From: Acidithiobacillus sp. HP-2
GTDB lineage: Bacteria > Pseudomonadota > Gammaproteobacteria > Acidithiobacillales > Acidithiobacillaceae
Direction: 5' to 3'
DNA length: 64,000 nt
Assembly (NCBI RefSeq): GCF_015100155.1
Contig: NZ_JACKZA010000009.1
Span: 1 to 64,000, forward strand
Of this stretch, positions 16,732 through 26,589 are shown one piece after another. How positions within the stretch are numbered: position 1 is the stretch's first letter; each line of letters opens with the position of its first letter. Position numbers and translations under genes: made by a program. The notes beneath the pieces were generated by a model. That model saw only the letters and a list, made by a program, of their open reading frames with translations. It was not told where the DNA came from and searched no databases.

Positions 16732-18246
16732 CTAGTAAACCAATACGGCATTGCCGCAACTGAGTGCTGTATATTTTACCTCAGCGGTGCCGAGCGAGAT
16801 CCCGAGTATCTGGAGTACGGGAGCCAGAAGACTGATCACAGGGCTGAGAACGTCGCCAAGCTTCACTTTCAAACCGAGCAGATTCAGGTCCAGAGTCACC
16901 GATTGCTGGTTTTGTCCTGTAGAGTTCACCGTCCAGGGCTTATTCCCGTGACTTTCTGCAGCACGGGGAATCGGCAGACCAGTGAAGGTATGATCCTCAT
17001 AATTTCCTGGAGGAATAGCCTGGAATGAAGAGTTGCTGAGCAGGTTGACGGAGGCACTCAGCAGACTGGTGCCAGCTCGAACTGCCACCGAACTTTGGCT
17101 TTGTGGACTGGCGCAGACAACCTGCTTGAGATCAGCAACGGCGGGACTTGCCTCCAGTACTACATGGAGCAGAGATCCCAGTAGACGAAGTTCTAAGGCA
17201 ACCTGGGCCGTTTTGGCCTGGGTGATCCACTGTCCTTGGGCATTTTTCCCCCCTTCGCCATAGGCCAGTTGCGGCGGGGAAATGATGTACAGCCTCAGGC
17301 TGGCCAAGCCTAGTAAGTTGACGCCGGGGACATCCACGGCATGCTGTTGGTTCGCTAACATGGCTGATGCCGTGATCAGATCCAGAAGATTGACCCGCGC
17401 ATCGACGGCAGCCTGTTTGGCGAGTCCCAGATTGAGGATCTTACTTAACTGGATGGTTGCCGTGTTTCGGGTCGCCCCAATAATTGATGACAGGGCACCG
17501 CTGGCTTGCTGGTTGTTCAGGATGCCACCACTGGCCTGGTTACCCAGAACGGTCAACGCGCCCTCATACAGTTGCGGAAGCGTCAGGTTGGCGGAAAGCA
17601 GGCTGTTGACGCTGCCGACACCAACGGACTGCGCGAGATTTCCCAAGGAAATAGTGGTGGTGGCCAGACCCTGGTAACCCAACAGCTTCAGATTCAACGA
17701 ACTGCCGAGCAGCCCGCCGAGAATGCTGTTGAGTAAAGGGGACTGTGTGGAGTCCAGATCCAGCACCTGGCTGGAAATGGAAATGCCCGCCGCGCTGGGT
17801 GCCCAGGCGATGGCTTGGGCGTGCAGGGTCAAGGGCGGTCCCAAAAACAGAAAATAGGGTACCTGCTGACTGACCTGAACCTGAACTGCATTGGTCTGGC
17901 TACCGCTGGGCACGGTGGTAGAAAAATAGCTTGGAGCCGCTTGGGTATCGGGATTCCAGTTGCCGGTGTTGACGGTGATTACTCGCCCCGGAGCGGTGCT
18001 CTGGAAGCCATTGGTAAGAGCATTCTGATTGGCAGTGTTCGCAGCGTCAGTAATATTTTCAGCGCCGGCAATGGCGGCCATGTCGGCAATTTTCTGCAGA
18101 TGACGCTGAACATAAATGGCGTGGGAAATATCAATGGCACCAAAGACAATGAGCATCACAATCGGCAACACCAGGGCAGTCATGATGACCAGACTGCCCT
18201 TTTCGTCGTTACGCGACTCTTTATGTCTCAGGTGCCAGTTTTTCAT
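16732..18246 (-). CDS. tadG: TadG-like pilus assembly protein
   Basis: 504 residues. The N-terminus has the TadE/TadG signature: basic and Gly residues, then one hydrophobic segment (EKGSLVIMTALVLPIVMLIV), followed by DISHAIYVQRHLQKIADMAAIAGA, which is typical of TadG. The large remainder is presumably periplasmic, Leu/Ser/Gly-rich, with two Cys near the C-terminus (VCAS and LSCGN) that could pair. TadG is thought to couple the Flp pilus to the envelope. It overlaps the upstream DUF3613-like gene by 4 bp and is the last Tad gene before the regulator. Confidence 0.87.
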   Translation of the reverse strand: MKNWHLRHKESRNDEKGSLVIMTALVLPIVMLIVFGAIDISHAIYVQRHLQKIADMAAIAGAENITDAANTANQNALTNGFQSTAPGRVITVNTGNWNPDTQAAPSYFSTTVPSGSQTNAVQVQVSQQVPYFLFLGPPLTLHAQAIAWAPSAAGISISSQVLDLDSTQSPLLNSILGGLLGSSLNLKLLGYQGLATTTISLGNLAQSVGVGSVNSLLSANLTLPQLYEGALTVLGNQASGGILNNQQASGALSSIIGATRNTATIQLSKILNLGLAKQAAVDARVNLLDLITASAMLANQQHAVDVPGVNLLGLASLRLYIISPPQLAYGEGGKNAQGQWITQAKTAQVALELRLLGSLLHVVLEASPAVADLKQVVCASPQSQSSVAVRAGTSLLSASVNLLSNSSFQAIPPGNYEDHTFTGLPIPRAAESHGNKPWTVNSTGQNQQSVTLDLNLLGLKVKLGDVLSPVISLLAPVLQILGISLGTAEVKYTALSCGNAVLVY

Positions 18247-18815
18247 GGTTGCATACCGGGATACTGGGACCCTGAAATGCCGCTGGCAGAAGCCATGGGG
18301 TTAGAGCCTGAAGCAGAAGCGGTATGTGACGATGGGCTGTCAGAGGTTTTCAGATAAGCTTTGTAGCTCTGCTGGGCTTCGGCGCCGCTGATGGGTTGAA
18401 AATGACCGGCGTGCTGCCCATCGGCCTGGAATGCCAAAAGATTTTGCACGGCATCGGGGTGTTTGGGCAGGGGCATGGGTGCTACGGCATTATGGGTGAT
18501 GGTCACCGTCATGGGCGTTTTGACTGGAGTCAGGGGGACGGTCTGTTGCACCCTGACAGGAGCAGGAGCAGGCTGTGCCACTGGAGCCACTACAGGTTTC
18601 GGAGCGGGTGCTGGCGTCGGGGTGGGAGCAGGAGCTGGTGCAGGTGCAGGTGCTTCCACCGGTACGGCCGCAGCGTGGGGCGGCGTATGCCAGCCCAGAA
18701 TGGGTGGCTGCAGATAATTGGCTGCATCATCTGCAGCTACAGCGCCGCCACTCATTAAAGCCGTTCCGGTAATGGTGAATAAACACAACATTGCATGATT
18801 CCATGTTTTGCTCAT
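18243..18815 (-). CDS. Secreted Pro-rich protein of the Tad operon (DUF3613-like)
   Basis: 190 residues with a signal peptide (cleavage near AVA-AD, residue 27), a Pro/Ala repeat linker (about 50-85), and a conserved-looking core LLAFQADGQHAGHFQPISG followed by AEAQQSYKAYL, which resembles the short DUF3613 proteins commonly encoded in Tad loci. It overlaps tadD and tadG by 4 bp each. A periplasmic role in pilus assembly is likely; the exact function is not known. Confidence 0.68.
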   Translation of the reverse strand: MSKTWNHAMLCLFTITGTALMSGGAVAADDAANYLQPPILGWHTPPHAAAVPVEAPAPAPAPAPTPTPAPAPKPVVAPVAQPAPAPVRVQQTVPLTPVKTPMTVTITHNAVAPMPLPKHPDAVQNLLAFQADGQHAGHFQPISGAEAQQSYKAYLKTSDSPSSHTASASGSNPMASASGISGSQYPGMQP

Positions 18816-19639
18816 GGTGCAGTCCTCGATGGATTCGTCGATTGAGCCGGATTGGCAGTAAAAAGCTGCGTCAGCGGCTGATTGGGAAATTGGGCAGACT
18901 GGGTTGCCGCATCTGTCTGACCAGGCGCATGCAAGCCTTGCTGCGGGTGATTCAGGCCCATCATGCGTGCGGCTTCCGCATGAATCATTTGCTGGGTATC
19001 CCAGTCTAGCTGATGGCTACTGATGACCTCCTGAGCCTGCAATGTCTGGTTACGCAGCAGGTAGTACAGCGCAATGTTACTCCAGATTCGGGAGTCGTCC
19101 GGAGCCAGTTCTCCGGCACGAAACAGGGCGGATCGAGCCTGTTCGGGTTCGTGATTCTGGAGATACGCATAGCCCAGATCATTCAATATGCCAGGATTTG
19201 TGGGGTTATGCCGGGAGGCTCTGGTAAAATAGCGGATGGCCCGGTCTTGTTGGCCTTGGGCGGCAGCCAGCAGACCCAGTCCCTGGTACCCATCGGCGGC
19301 CAGAGGACTGGAAAGCAGCCTGTTGAAGTATTTTTCGGCCTCTACGCTTGATCCCGTAGCGGCAAGCGCCCTTGCCCGCAACAGGTTGCTGGTGTCCGAT
19401 GCCGGATATTGCTGGCGATAACGATCGAGCCAGGAAAGCGCGGCGTACCATTTTTTTTCAGACTCCATGCGCGCAATGAGTTGCAGACTCAATCCGGCGA
19501 GATGTTTCGGGGCAATATGTGGAGTGGGTGCCTTGACCACTACCGGTCGTTCCGGAGTGGATGCGCAACCGGCAACAACTCCCACGAGCAATGTCCAGCA
19601 CAGGCGGGAAGCAGGGCGGCGGAGTAGCGTGTGCATCAT
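18812..19639 (-). CDS. tadD: TadD-like TPR lipoprotein
   Basis: 275 residues with a lipoprotein signal (lipobox VAGC, Cys about 25) and four to five TPRs (for example GYQGLGLLAAAQGQQDRAIR and NDLGYAYLQNHEPEQARSAL). TadD is the pilotin-like TPR lipoprotein that helps the Tad secretin. The start overlaps the tadC stop by one base. The C-terminal 40 residues are Gln/Pro-rich. Confidence 0.88.
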   Translation of the reverse strand: MMHTLLRRPASRLCWTLLVGVVAGCASTPERPVVVKAPTPHIAPKHLAGLSLQLIARMESEKKWYAALSWLDRYRQQYPASDTSNLLRARALAATGSSVEAEKYFNRLLSSPLAADGYQGLGLLAAAQGQQDRAIRYFTRASRHNPTNPGILNDLGYAYLQNHEPEQARSALFRAGELAPDDSRIWSNIALYYLLRNQTLQAQEVISSHQLDWDTQQMIHAEAARMMGLNHPQQGLHAPGQTDAATQSAQFPNQPLTQLFTANPAQSTNPSRTAP

Positions 19640-20583
19640 CAGAACCGCCCCATGAATTTGACCAGCAGCAGCATGGCGGGTCCAACCGTGATGATGACCA
19701 GTCCCGGCAGCATCGTCAGGACCATGACCAAAGTCATTTTGACGTTCATGCGTCCTGCTCTTTCGCGCAAGGACATGTGGCGCTTTTCCTGCAGACGTTC
19801 GGCGTATTCCCGCAAGGGCTGTGCCACCTCGCCACCGAAGCGGTCAATTTGTCGAAGCATATTCACCAGTTCCTGAAAATCCGGATCCTGCAACATTTCC
19901 GCCAGTTTCTGCATGGCCTCAACCCGTGGACGACCAATGGCGATCTGTTTGTTCAGTTCCTGCATTTCCGAGGCCAACAGGGGGATCCCTGCGTCTCCGG
20001 CGCTGGCTACCGACATCAGACTCTGTTCCAGACTCAGCCCCACGCCCTGCAGTAACGCCAGCATATCCACAAAAAAGGGCAGTTCGGCATTGATCTGATC
20101 GCGTCGGCTGCGCGCCTGGGCCTCCAGAATGAATTTGGGAATCAGGTAGCCTATGGCCAGAGCGATGAATGCCGCGATAAGCACCACCAGACCGGACATC
20201 TTGATGTGTGCCAGAGTAATGATCAGGAGCGTCGCCAGACCAAGAATCAATCCAAGCCCAATGCGCAGGGCGATGAACAGGGCGGGCGCACGGCGGTGGC
20301 GATAACCCGCCTGCAGCAGCTGACGACGGTCTTCGGCGGTTCCCCAACGGGCGAGGCTGTCAGGAACCATACTTCGGGCACGCGATGTTGATGCCTGGTT
20401 AATGTTATTCCCGGTGATTTCTTCTGTCTGGTCTCCCTCAGGACGCGTTTCTACCCGCAGCAGCGAAGCCTGGGTCTGGGAAACCATAAACAGACGATAG
20501 ATGCGAAAAAACAGCAACAAGCCCACGGCGAGGCTGATGGCGATCACGGCAAGAGCAACAAGAAGGGCGTGAAGATTGAACAT
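19639..20583 (-). CDS. tadC: TadC inner-membrane platform protein
   Basis: 314 residues, a type II secretion F domain protein. Membrane helices lie at about residues 5-28, 118-160 and 285-310, with the cytoplasmic T2SF part between (FFVDMLALLQGVGLSLEQSL and REYAERLQEKRHMSLRERA). With TadB it forms the inner-membrane base on which the TadA ATPase acts. It starts 8 bp after tadB. Confidence 0.92.
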   Translation of the reverse strand: MFNLHALLVALAVIAISLAVGLLLFFRIYRLFMVSQTQASLLRVETRPEGDQTEEITGNNINQASTSRARSMVPDSLARWGTAEDRRQLLQAGYRHRRAPALFIALRIGLGLILGLATLLIITLAHIKMSGLVVLIAAFIALAIGYLIPKFILEAQARSRRDQINAELPFFVDMLALLQGVGLSLEQSLMSVASAGDAGIPLLASEMQELNKQIAIGRPRVEAMQKLAEMLQDPDFQELVNMLRQIDRFGGEVAQPLREYAERLQEKRHMSLRERAGRMNVKMTLVMVLTMLPGLVIITVGPAMLLLVKFMGRF

Positions 20584-20590
20584 TAGCGCT

Positions 20591-21544
20591 TCACCTCAGC
20601 TTCGCCATGCGATTGACCAGCACCACCCCGGTCAGCAGGAGAATGGCCCCGAAAATCAGGATGATGCGGCCGGTACCATCATCCCACATACCCAGCAGAT
20701 ATTTACTGTTCATAATCATGATATAGATGGCCAGACCAGGGATCAGCAGGCTCATGATCAAAGCTCCGAAACGGGTTTCTGCGGAAAGCGCATTGAGTTC
20801 AGCCTGGGCGCTGACCCGACCCCGCAACCAGTCGGCAATACGTTCAAGCACAATATCTACCCGGCCTCCATAGCGGATGTTCAGGCGCAGGACTGTGGCG
20901 ACAATGGCCAGTTCCTGCATCTGATAATGCTTGGCCACCACCAGCAGGGCGCGGTCCAGGGGCATGCCCGATTGCTGGCGGCGCATGACCTGATTGAACA
21001 CTTCACGAATCGGCCCCTGGGCATCCTTGGTAGCCGCCAGCATGGCCGCCGGCAAGCTGGCACCCACCCGTGAGGTACGCACGACGGTGTCCAGAAAGTT
21101 GGGCAGGTCCATCAGGGCGAGTGCTGCGCGTTTGCGGATACGCTGCTGAATGTAGGCCCAGAGCCCCATTGGATAGATGAACAGAAAGAAAATGGGGGCC
21201 ATCCAGGGGCGCAGAAAAAGGGCGATCAGCAGACTCAGAAACAGCCCGATAAGCAATGACTTGATCAGCCATGTTCGGGGAGTCATCCCGGCCTGCCGCA
21301 ATTTTTCCTGCAACTGCACCTGCCAGCTGTCTTTTTTTCCGGCGGCAGACTTTTCCAGAAGGTTTTTTTCTTCAGGGGTGTCTTCGTTTTTCGTGCCGGC
21401 GTCTTTCTGGTCGAAAGCCCGTAGTCTTTCCCGCAGGGGCCCCGGCAATTCCGAAGGTTTCTGCTGGATCAGGGCAATGCCCACAGCGGCTCCAATCAGG
21501 ATGACGGCGAGAACAATCAGTATGAATACCAGCATCATCGCCAC
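20591..21544 (-). CDS. tadB: TadB inner-membrane platform protein
   Basis: 317 residues with an N-terminal helix, a charged linker of about 60 residues, two central helices (about 98-140), the T2SF segment (LPNFLDTVVRTSRVGASLPA and RGRVSAQAELNALSAETRFG) and a C-terminal helix pair. It pairs with TadC in the pilus motor. The start overlaps tadA by 10 bp, so translation is coupled. Confidence 0.92.
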   Translation of the reverse strand: MAMMLVFILIVLAVILIGAAVGIALIQQKPSELPGPLRERLRAFDQKDAGTKNEDTPEEKNLLEKSAAGKKDSWQVQLQEKLRQAGMTPRTWLIKSLLIGLFLSLLIALFLRPWMAPIFFLFIYPMGLWAYIQQRIRKRAALALMDLPNFLDTVVRTSRVGASLPAAMLAATKDAQGPIREVFNQVMRRQQSGMPLDRALLVVAKHYQMQELAIVATVLRLNIRYGGRVDIVLERIADWLRGRVSAQAELNALSAETRFGALIMSLLIPGLAIYIMIMNSKYLLGMWDDGTGRIILIFGAILLLTGVVLVNRMAKLR

Positions 21545-22869
21545 CCGAAATCATCGTCAGTGACGGTGGGTTGGTATTTGGCGAGTTTGGGGGTGCGCGG
21601 GGTGATACCTGTTGCCGTCCAGTGATCCTGCAATTTCCCGTCCCGGTCTTCCTGGGCTTCGTAGCGGAAATGCTCCTGCATGGAAATAATGTTATCCCCA
21701 ACGCCGGTGACTTCGCTGATGGCGATGACTCTGCGGCGGCCGTCGGGAAGGCGTGCAATCTGGACGATAATTTCAATGGCCGAGGCAATCTGTCGGCGCA
21801 TGGACAGGTCATTACCCGGAAATCCGCCGAAACTGAGGAGAATTTCAAGACGCTGCAGAGCCTCACGGGCGGAATTGGCATGGATGGTTCCCAGCGAGCC
21901 ATCGTGACCGGTGGTCATGGCCTGCATCATTTCCAGCGCTTCACCACCGCGCACCTCGCCGATGACAATGCGGTCGGGGCGCATTCGTAAGGTATTGCGC
22001 AACAGGTCGCGGACATCTACCGCACCCGCCCCGTCATGTCCTCCGGGACGGCTTTCTAGGCGCACTACATGCTTGCTTTGCAACTGCAATTCGGCAGTGT
22101 CTTCAATGGTGATGACGCGCTCACCGTCGGGGATGAAGCTGGCAATGACATTCAGAAAGGTGGTCTTGCCGCTACTGGTCCCGCCGGAAATGAGAATGTT
22201 GCAGCGGTTGGTGACGGCGAGCTGCAGAAATTCGAGCATGGGCTGGGTCAAAGTGCCCTTTTCAACCAGGTCACCGGCACCTAAAGGGTGCGCCGGAAAA
22301 CGCCGGATGGACATGACCGGGCCATTCAGTGCCAGCGGTGGAATCACGACATTCAGACGACCAATGTTGGTCAGGCGTGCATCTACGGTCGGGGATGATT
22401 CATCAATGCGGCGTCCGGTCATGGCCAGCAGGCGATGGATGATGCGCATCAGGTGGGCATCATCCTGAAAAGCCAGCTTGCTGATCTGCAGGGTTCCGGC
22501 CCGACCCAGATAAATTTCCCGGGGGCCGTTGACCAGAATATCTTCCACAGTGCTATCCTGCATGGCGGCTTCAAGCGGACCGAACCCGGTGAGTTCATTG
22601 GCCAGATCTTCAATGAGTGTTTCGGTTTCCTTTTCGCTCAGAGGGAAGGGCCGTTCGTTGTGCAGGCGATCCAGCTCCAGGGTCACAAAACGCATGACCG
22701 CTTCTTTGCGTAGAGACGCAAAATCAGCGCCAATTTCCTCAACCCGATCAATCAGGCGTTGATGCAGGTATCCCTTGAACTGCAGATAACCCTCCTGATG
22801 ATGAATCTGGGTGGACTCTTCACCGGAAAAAGGCTGTACGCCGAATGCTCTTTCGTTGTCGCCATTCAT
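21535..22869 (-). CDS. tadA: TadA/CpaF secretion ATPase
   Basis: 444 residues from ATG 22869, which overlaps the tadZ stop as ATGA and has GGAG nine bases upstream; a second ATG nine codons earlier is less likely. The N-terminal domain includes FGPLEAAMQDSTVEDILVNG; the ATPase core has Walker A ISGGTSSGKTTFLN, the Asp box VITIEDTAELQL, Walker B DRIVIGEVRGGEALEMM and the His box HDGSLGTIHANSA. It powers assembly, and possibly retraction, of Flp pili. Confidence 0.95.
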   Translation of the reverse strand: MNGDNERAFGVQPFSGEESTQIHHQEGYLQFKGYLHQRLIDRVEEIGADFASLRKEAVMRFVTLELDRLHNERPFPLSEKETETLIEDLANELTGFGPLEAAMQDSTVEDILVNGPREIYLGRAGTLQISKLAFQDDAHLMRIIHRLLAMTGRRIDESSPTVDARLTNIGRLNVVIPPLALNGPVMSIRRFPAHPLGAGDLVEKGTLTQPMLEFLQLAVTNRCNILISGGTSSGKTTFLNVIASFIPDGERVITIEDTAELQLQSKHVVRLESRPGGHDGAGAVDVRDLLRNTLRMRPDRIVIGEVRGGEALEMMQAMTTGHDGSLGTIHANSAREALQRLEILLSFGGFPGNDLSMRRQIASAIEIIVQIARLPDGRRRVIAISEVTGVGDNIISMQEHFRYEAQEDRDGKLQDHWTATGITPRTPKLAKYQPTVTDDDFGWR

Positions 22870-24107
22870 CGGGTTTTTCTCCAGGCATGCCACCATTGGC
22901 TGATTCGGCTATGTGTTGGTCGAGAGGTCAGCGCAGCCTGATCTGGCCAGAGCTTCGCCAATAACTGCCCGGTCATTAACCCGAAAATATGGACCAGGGC
23001 ATCTTTGGGCAGGGCCTCCACCAGAGTTTTGCCCTGATTCATGGACTGCATCAGTGGAACCCGCCGTTCGGGCAAAACCGCATTTTCCAGAAGGGGCAGC
23101 CCCAATTCATCGGCAATATCAGCGGATTCCACGCCCAATATGGGTTCATAATGATTCACGACCAGGTGCACATGGAGCCGATTACCGAGTTTTTCACGGA
23201 GATTGGCCGCAATTTTTTTGCTTTCCAGAATGTTTCCCACGGACTGATCGGTTACCAGCAGGATTTCATCGGCCGTTTGTTGCAGGTACTGACCCAAATC
23301 GGAAAAGGCCGCCCCGCCCAGGTCAGCAATGACCAGATCATAAGTGGATAAAATCAGGACCAAAAGCTGAAACGCATCGGCCAGCTTCAGGCCACGCAGG
23401 TTGTTGACTTCATGGAACAGGGGAAGGACACCAATTCCACCGGGCGTGCGGGCAATAGCCGTATTCAGATAGGTACGGTCACAACGGTCCAGATTGCGCA
23501 CCGCCTCGGCAAAGCAGATGTGCGGGGCGACGCCCAGATGAATGGCGGCATCACCCACGGGTGTAGCAAAATCCAGCAACAGGACGCTGGCATCGGGTCG
23601 CTGAATCTTGAGCAGTGTTGCCATATTGCAGGCAATGGTGGTGCAGCCCGCCCCGATTCCACCACACAGCGTAATCAAGCGGCCCGTACGTTGGCGGCGC
23701 TGGCGGATTTCTGCAAGGATGCGTTCCGCCGCGTTGCGCAAAGTGGCAATGGGGGATTCCTGTTCCACATAATCCACTACCTGGGCACGCATGGCCGCCA
23801 GCAACGCCTGCTGATCGGACAACGAACCCACTCCAATAATTTTCAGGTCGGGAAAAGACAGGCGAAGCTGCTCGAAAAGTGCTGTTTCGGGATGATCATC
23901 GCCAAAATCGGCAATCAATAATGAGGCACCACTTTTGCCAACAGCCTGGACAATATCATCGGCACGCTTGCCTACCGGCAGGACGATGGCCATGCCATCC
24001 AGCGCGAGGCGCATCCAGGCCAGGCACTCTGCGCGTTGGCAAAGCGCCAGAACCACCACCTGGGTGTTGTTGCCGGGGCTGAAGGACGCGTTGGGGCGGG
24101 TCATCAT
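22866..24107 (-). CDS. tadZ: TadZ/CpaE-like localisation ATPase
   Basis: 413 residues. The first 125 form a receiver-like domain; the rest is a MinD/ParA-type fold. Its P-loop region (LCGGIGAGCTTIACNMA) lacks the signature lysine of the deviant Walker motif, as in other atypical TadZ proteins. Later motifs LLLDFATPVGDAAIHLG and YDLVIADLGG are well kept. TadZ places the Tad machine at a cell pole. It overlaps rcpA and tadA by 4 bp. Confidence 0.88.
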   Translation of the reverse strand: MMTRPNASFSPGNNTQVVVLALCQRAECLAWMRLALDGMAIVLPVGKRADDIVQAVGKSGASLLIADFGDDHPETALFEQLRLSFPDLKIIGVGSLSDQQALLAAMRAQVVDYVEQESPIATLRNAAERILAEIRQRRQRTGRLITLCGGIGAGCTTIACNMATLLKIQRPDASVLLLDFATPVGDAAIHLGVAPHICFAEAVRNLDRCDRTYLNTAIARTPGGIGVLPLFHEVNNLRGLKLADAFQLLVLILSTYDLVIADLGGAAFSDLGQYLQQTADEILLVTDQSVGNILESKKIAANLREKLGNRLHVHLVVNHYEPILGVESADIADELGLPLLENAVLPERRVPLMQSMNQGKTLVEALPKDALVHIFGLMTGQLLAKLWPDQAALTSRPTHSRISQWWHAWRKTR

Positions 24108-25543
24108 TGCGTGTATCCGGGCCCCGCAGACGATTCGTCATAGTTGCTGCCGGGAAGGAAAACAGCTTTACCCAGATTTAAATGACTGTGGGCAAATTTT
24201 TCGCCCGGCAGGGCGGGAAGCTTCACCCCTGCCGCAATGGGACGCACCAGACGGGGTGTGACAATAATCGCCAGTTCCATATCCTGTTTTGAGTAGTTGA
24301 TAGACCGAAAAAAGGCACCGAGTATGGGCAGGTCACCCAGAATCGGAACTTTGCTGATGTTCTGCTGCATCTGCCGATCCACCAGGCCACCTATAATCAG
24401 ACTTTCACCATTGCCCAGAGTTACCGTGGTGTTGGCCTGACGGACCAGCAATGCGGGAACACTATATCCATTGAGGGTGATGGCATTGGTGTAATCCAGA
24501 GAGCTGACGGACGGGGCTACGTGCAGGGCAATTTTATGGCTGCTGAGAATGGTGGGCGTCAAATCGAGGGCAACGCCATATTTCTTGTACTGGATAGTGA
24601 TGGTCGGTGACCCTGTACCACTGCTTTGGGGAACGGGAATGGGAATTTCTCCACCGGCCAGAAAGCTGGCTTTTTGACCATTCATGGCCACCAAGGTGGG
24701 CTCGGCGAGGACTTGCAGTATGTCATTGCCTTCCAGCAGGCTGAGATAACTGCTCAAACCGCTGCCATTGTTGACCTGTGCCACCAGATTGAATGCCTGG
24801 GCAAAGGGCAGTACGGATGAGGCTCCACTCAGACTGCTACCCAGAGAACTGGGTCCGGTCAGGGTCGAAGGACCAAAAGTGCCCAGAGTAAAACCGTTAT
24901 TTACTGAAAAGATATTGATCCCAACATTTTTCAGTTCGGTTTTACTGAACTCCACGACCTTGACGCCAACCTGCACTTCGTCATCCACCGGAATGGTGCT
25001 TTCGTCGATGACTTTGCCGTCCTTTCCGGCCATGGCAGCAGCGGCTTCAAGGGCCGCTTCCTGCTTCATCTGGCTGGAAACTGCCCCGGACAAGGTCACG
25101 ACGTTCCCCTGGGCCGTAATTTTGGGCATGCCCGGTGCGGGTGCAGCCAGCGGTGCATGGGGCGTCTGGGCATTGATATTCAGTTGCCAGACCTCTGGAG
25201 ATTTGTGGCCGAGTTTCCAGACCAGCAGGCTGGTCTCGCCGGTGCTGATGCCGGTAATCAGAAAAGACTTGCCGTGACTGTTGGACAGGGGGCGGATGGA
25301 AGCCGTTTTGGGGTTGCCAATGGCAACGCGGTAGGCAGACTCATCCAGGGTTAATACCTGTTGGGTACCCACGGCAATGGCCAGTGCCCGGTAGGCGCCC
25401 GTGCTATGCGCGGACCAGTCTGCCGCCCGGGCGGTGCCCGTCACGCATGCCAGCGGTAAGGCCCCCAGCATGCCGAACAAGGCCAGTTTCAGGGCGCTGC
25501 GCAGTCGCGGCTGCAGGTATCCCGGATTTTTGTGTGTATTCAT
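24104..25543 (-). CDS. rcpA: RcpA/CpaC Tad outer-membrane secretin
   Basis: 479 residues from ATG 25543, which gives a clean signal peptide ending ARA-AD; a TTG at 25582 overlapping the rcpC stop is an alternative. The N-terminal part has the pilus-formation domain (VLTLDESAYRVAIGNPKTAS) and a BON-like segment; the secretin core has VLAEPTLVAMNGQKASFLAG, GGEIPIPVPQ and, at the end, ILGDLPILGAFFRSINYSK. It forms the outer-membrane pore for the Flp pilus. Confidence 0.93.
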   Translation of the reverse strand: MNTHKNPGYLQPRLRSALKLALFGMLGALPLACVTGTARAADWSAHSTGAYRALAIAVGTQQVLTLDESAYRVAIGNPKTASIRPLSNSHGKSFLITGISTGETSLLVWKLGHKSPEVWQLNINAQTPHAPLAAPAPGMPKITAQGNVVTLSGAVSSQMKQEAALEAAAAMAGKDGKVIDESTIPVDDEVQVGVKVVEFSKTELKNVGINIFSVNNGFTLGTFGPSTLTGPSSLGSSLSGASSVLPFAQAFNLVAQVNNGSGLSSYLSLLEGNDILQVLAEPTLVAMNGQKASFLAGGEIPIPVPQSSGTGSPTITIQYKKYGVALDLTPTILSSHKIALHVAPSVSSLDYTNAITLNGYSVPALLVRQANTTVTLGNGESLIIGGLVDRQMQQNISKVPILGDLPILGAFFRSINYSKQDMELAIIVTPRLVRPIAAGVKLPALPGEKFAHSHLNLGKAVFLPGSNYDESSAGPGYTQ

Positions 25544-25578
25544 GCAGGAGTCTCGCTTTTTGTCAGGGCAGGTGCCAA

Positions 25579-26553
25579 TCAATAAGGAACAGCGGTTTTT
25601 TGCGCACCGTCATAGAGTTGCATCATGGGTGGTGGCGGAGGCAAAGGACGCATGGCCTGTGCTTCGGCCTTGCTCTTGCCTGCCAGTCCTGGCAGGGTCA
25701 GACCGGCATATGCGCGATTTTCAGGCTTTTGCAGGGCGTCCTTGCGTTGATTCACCGGAATTTTGGTGGGGATCAGTGCTGGAGTGGGCACGGGAAAATC
25801 CTGCACATCCGGCATGCCGCTGCTCTTGGGATTGCGCAAGGCCAGCAGCAGATGGCCCTGGGCACTGGCGAGAGCCAGGGTCGCCGAAGAAGCGACCGGT
25901 ACCTGCAGGACGACGGTGCTGGGGGGTTGCGCCTGCTGGCCATTGGCCTGACCGTTGACCACCGCATTGTCCTGTCCGGGTTGCGTGTGGCTCAGACTGT
26001 GCGCAACGGTTTGCGGACCCACGGCCAGCACCCGCAGCCCCGCCAGCAGCAGACGGCTTTGGGTGGGCCAGCCACCATGCATCTGTCCTTCGTTACCGGG
26101 CAGGGTGGTAAACACATCGACAAAATCGCCGGGATGCAGATGATCGCCAACGGCAATTTCTTCATTGACATGAATGGCCATGGCCAGGTCACCCTCAGGT
26201 ACCTGAGTCGCCAGACCGGACACCATGTTCGCGTGCAAAACGGGCACCCCCGCGCCAATGTTCGTCGCCGGTACCTGACCGATGACCGAACTGGTCTGAT
26301 GGTAAGCGCCGCTGGGAAATTCCGGGTAATGGAGGACCTTCAGGGCATCGGCCGAAATGGGTTTGCCGGCCATCAGCGGCTTGCTGGCGACCACCACGGC
26401 GACACCAGCGGGAGCCGTTGATGTGCTGTTTGGGCTGCTTTCTGCGGGGCGCTGCACACTGGGGGGAGGCAGGCTGATCACATAAGCGGCAACGCCCAGT
26501 ATCACCGCCAGCAGCACCAGTATCGCAATGGCGATTTTTGCCTTGTTTCCCAT
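25579..26553 (-). CDS. rcpC: RcpC/CpaB Flp pilus assembly protein
   Basis: 324 residues with an N-terminal membrane anchor (AIAILVLLAVILGVAAYVIS), a SAF-type segment (VVVASKPLMAGKPISADALK) and a CpaB domain (VPEGDLAMAIHVNEEIAVGD and LHPGDFVDVFTTLPG). The C-terminal 60 residues are Pro-rich. RcpC is periplasmic and modulates the secretin. GGAG lies ten bases before ATG. Confidence 0.9.
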   Translation of the reverse strand: MGNKAKIAIAILVLLAVILGVAAYVISLPPPSVQRPAESSPNSTSTAPAGVAVVVASKPLMAGKPISADALKVLHYPEFPSGAYHQTSSVIGQVPATNIGAGVPVLHANMVSGLATQVPEGDLAMAIHVNEEIAVGDHLHPGDFVDVFTTLPGNEGQMHGGWPTQSRLLLAGLRVLAVGPQTVAHSLSHTQPGQDNAVVNGQANGQQAQPPSTVVLQVPVASSATLALASAQGHLLLALRNPKSSGMPDVQDFPVPTPALIPTKIPVNQRKDALQKPENRAYAGLTLPGLAGKSKAEAQAMRPLPPPPPMMQLYDGAQKTAVPY

Positions 26554-26589
26554 GTTTCCCTGTCTCCTTGGTGATTTATGGCTGTTACA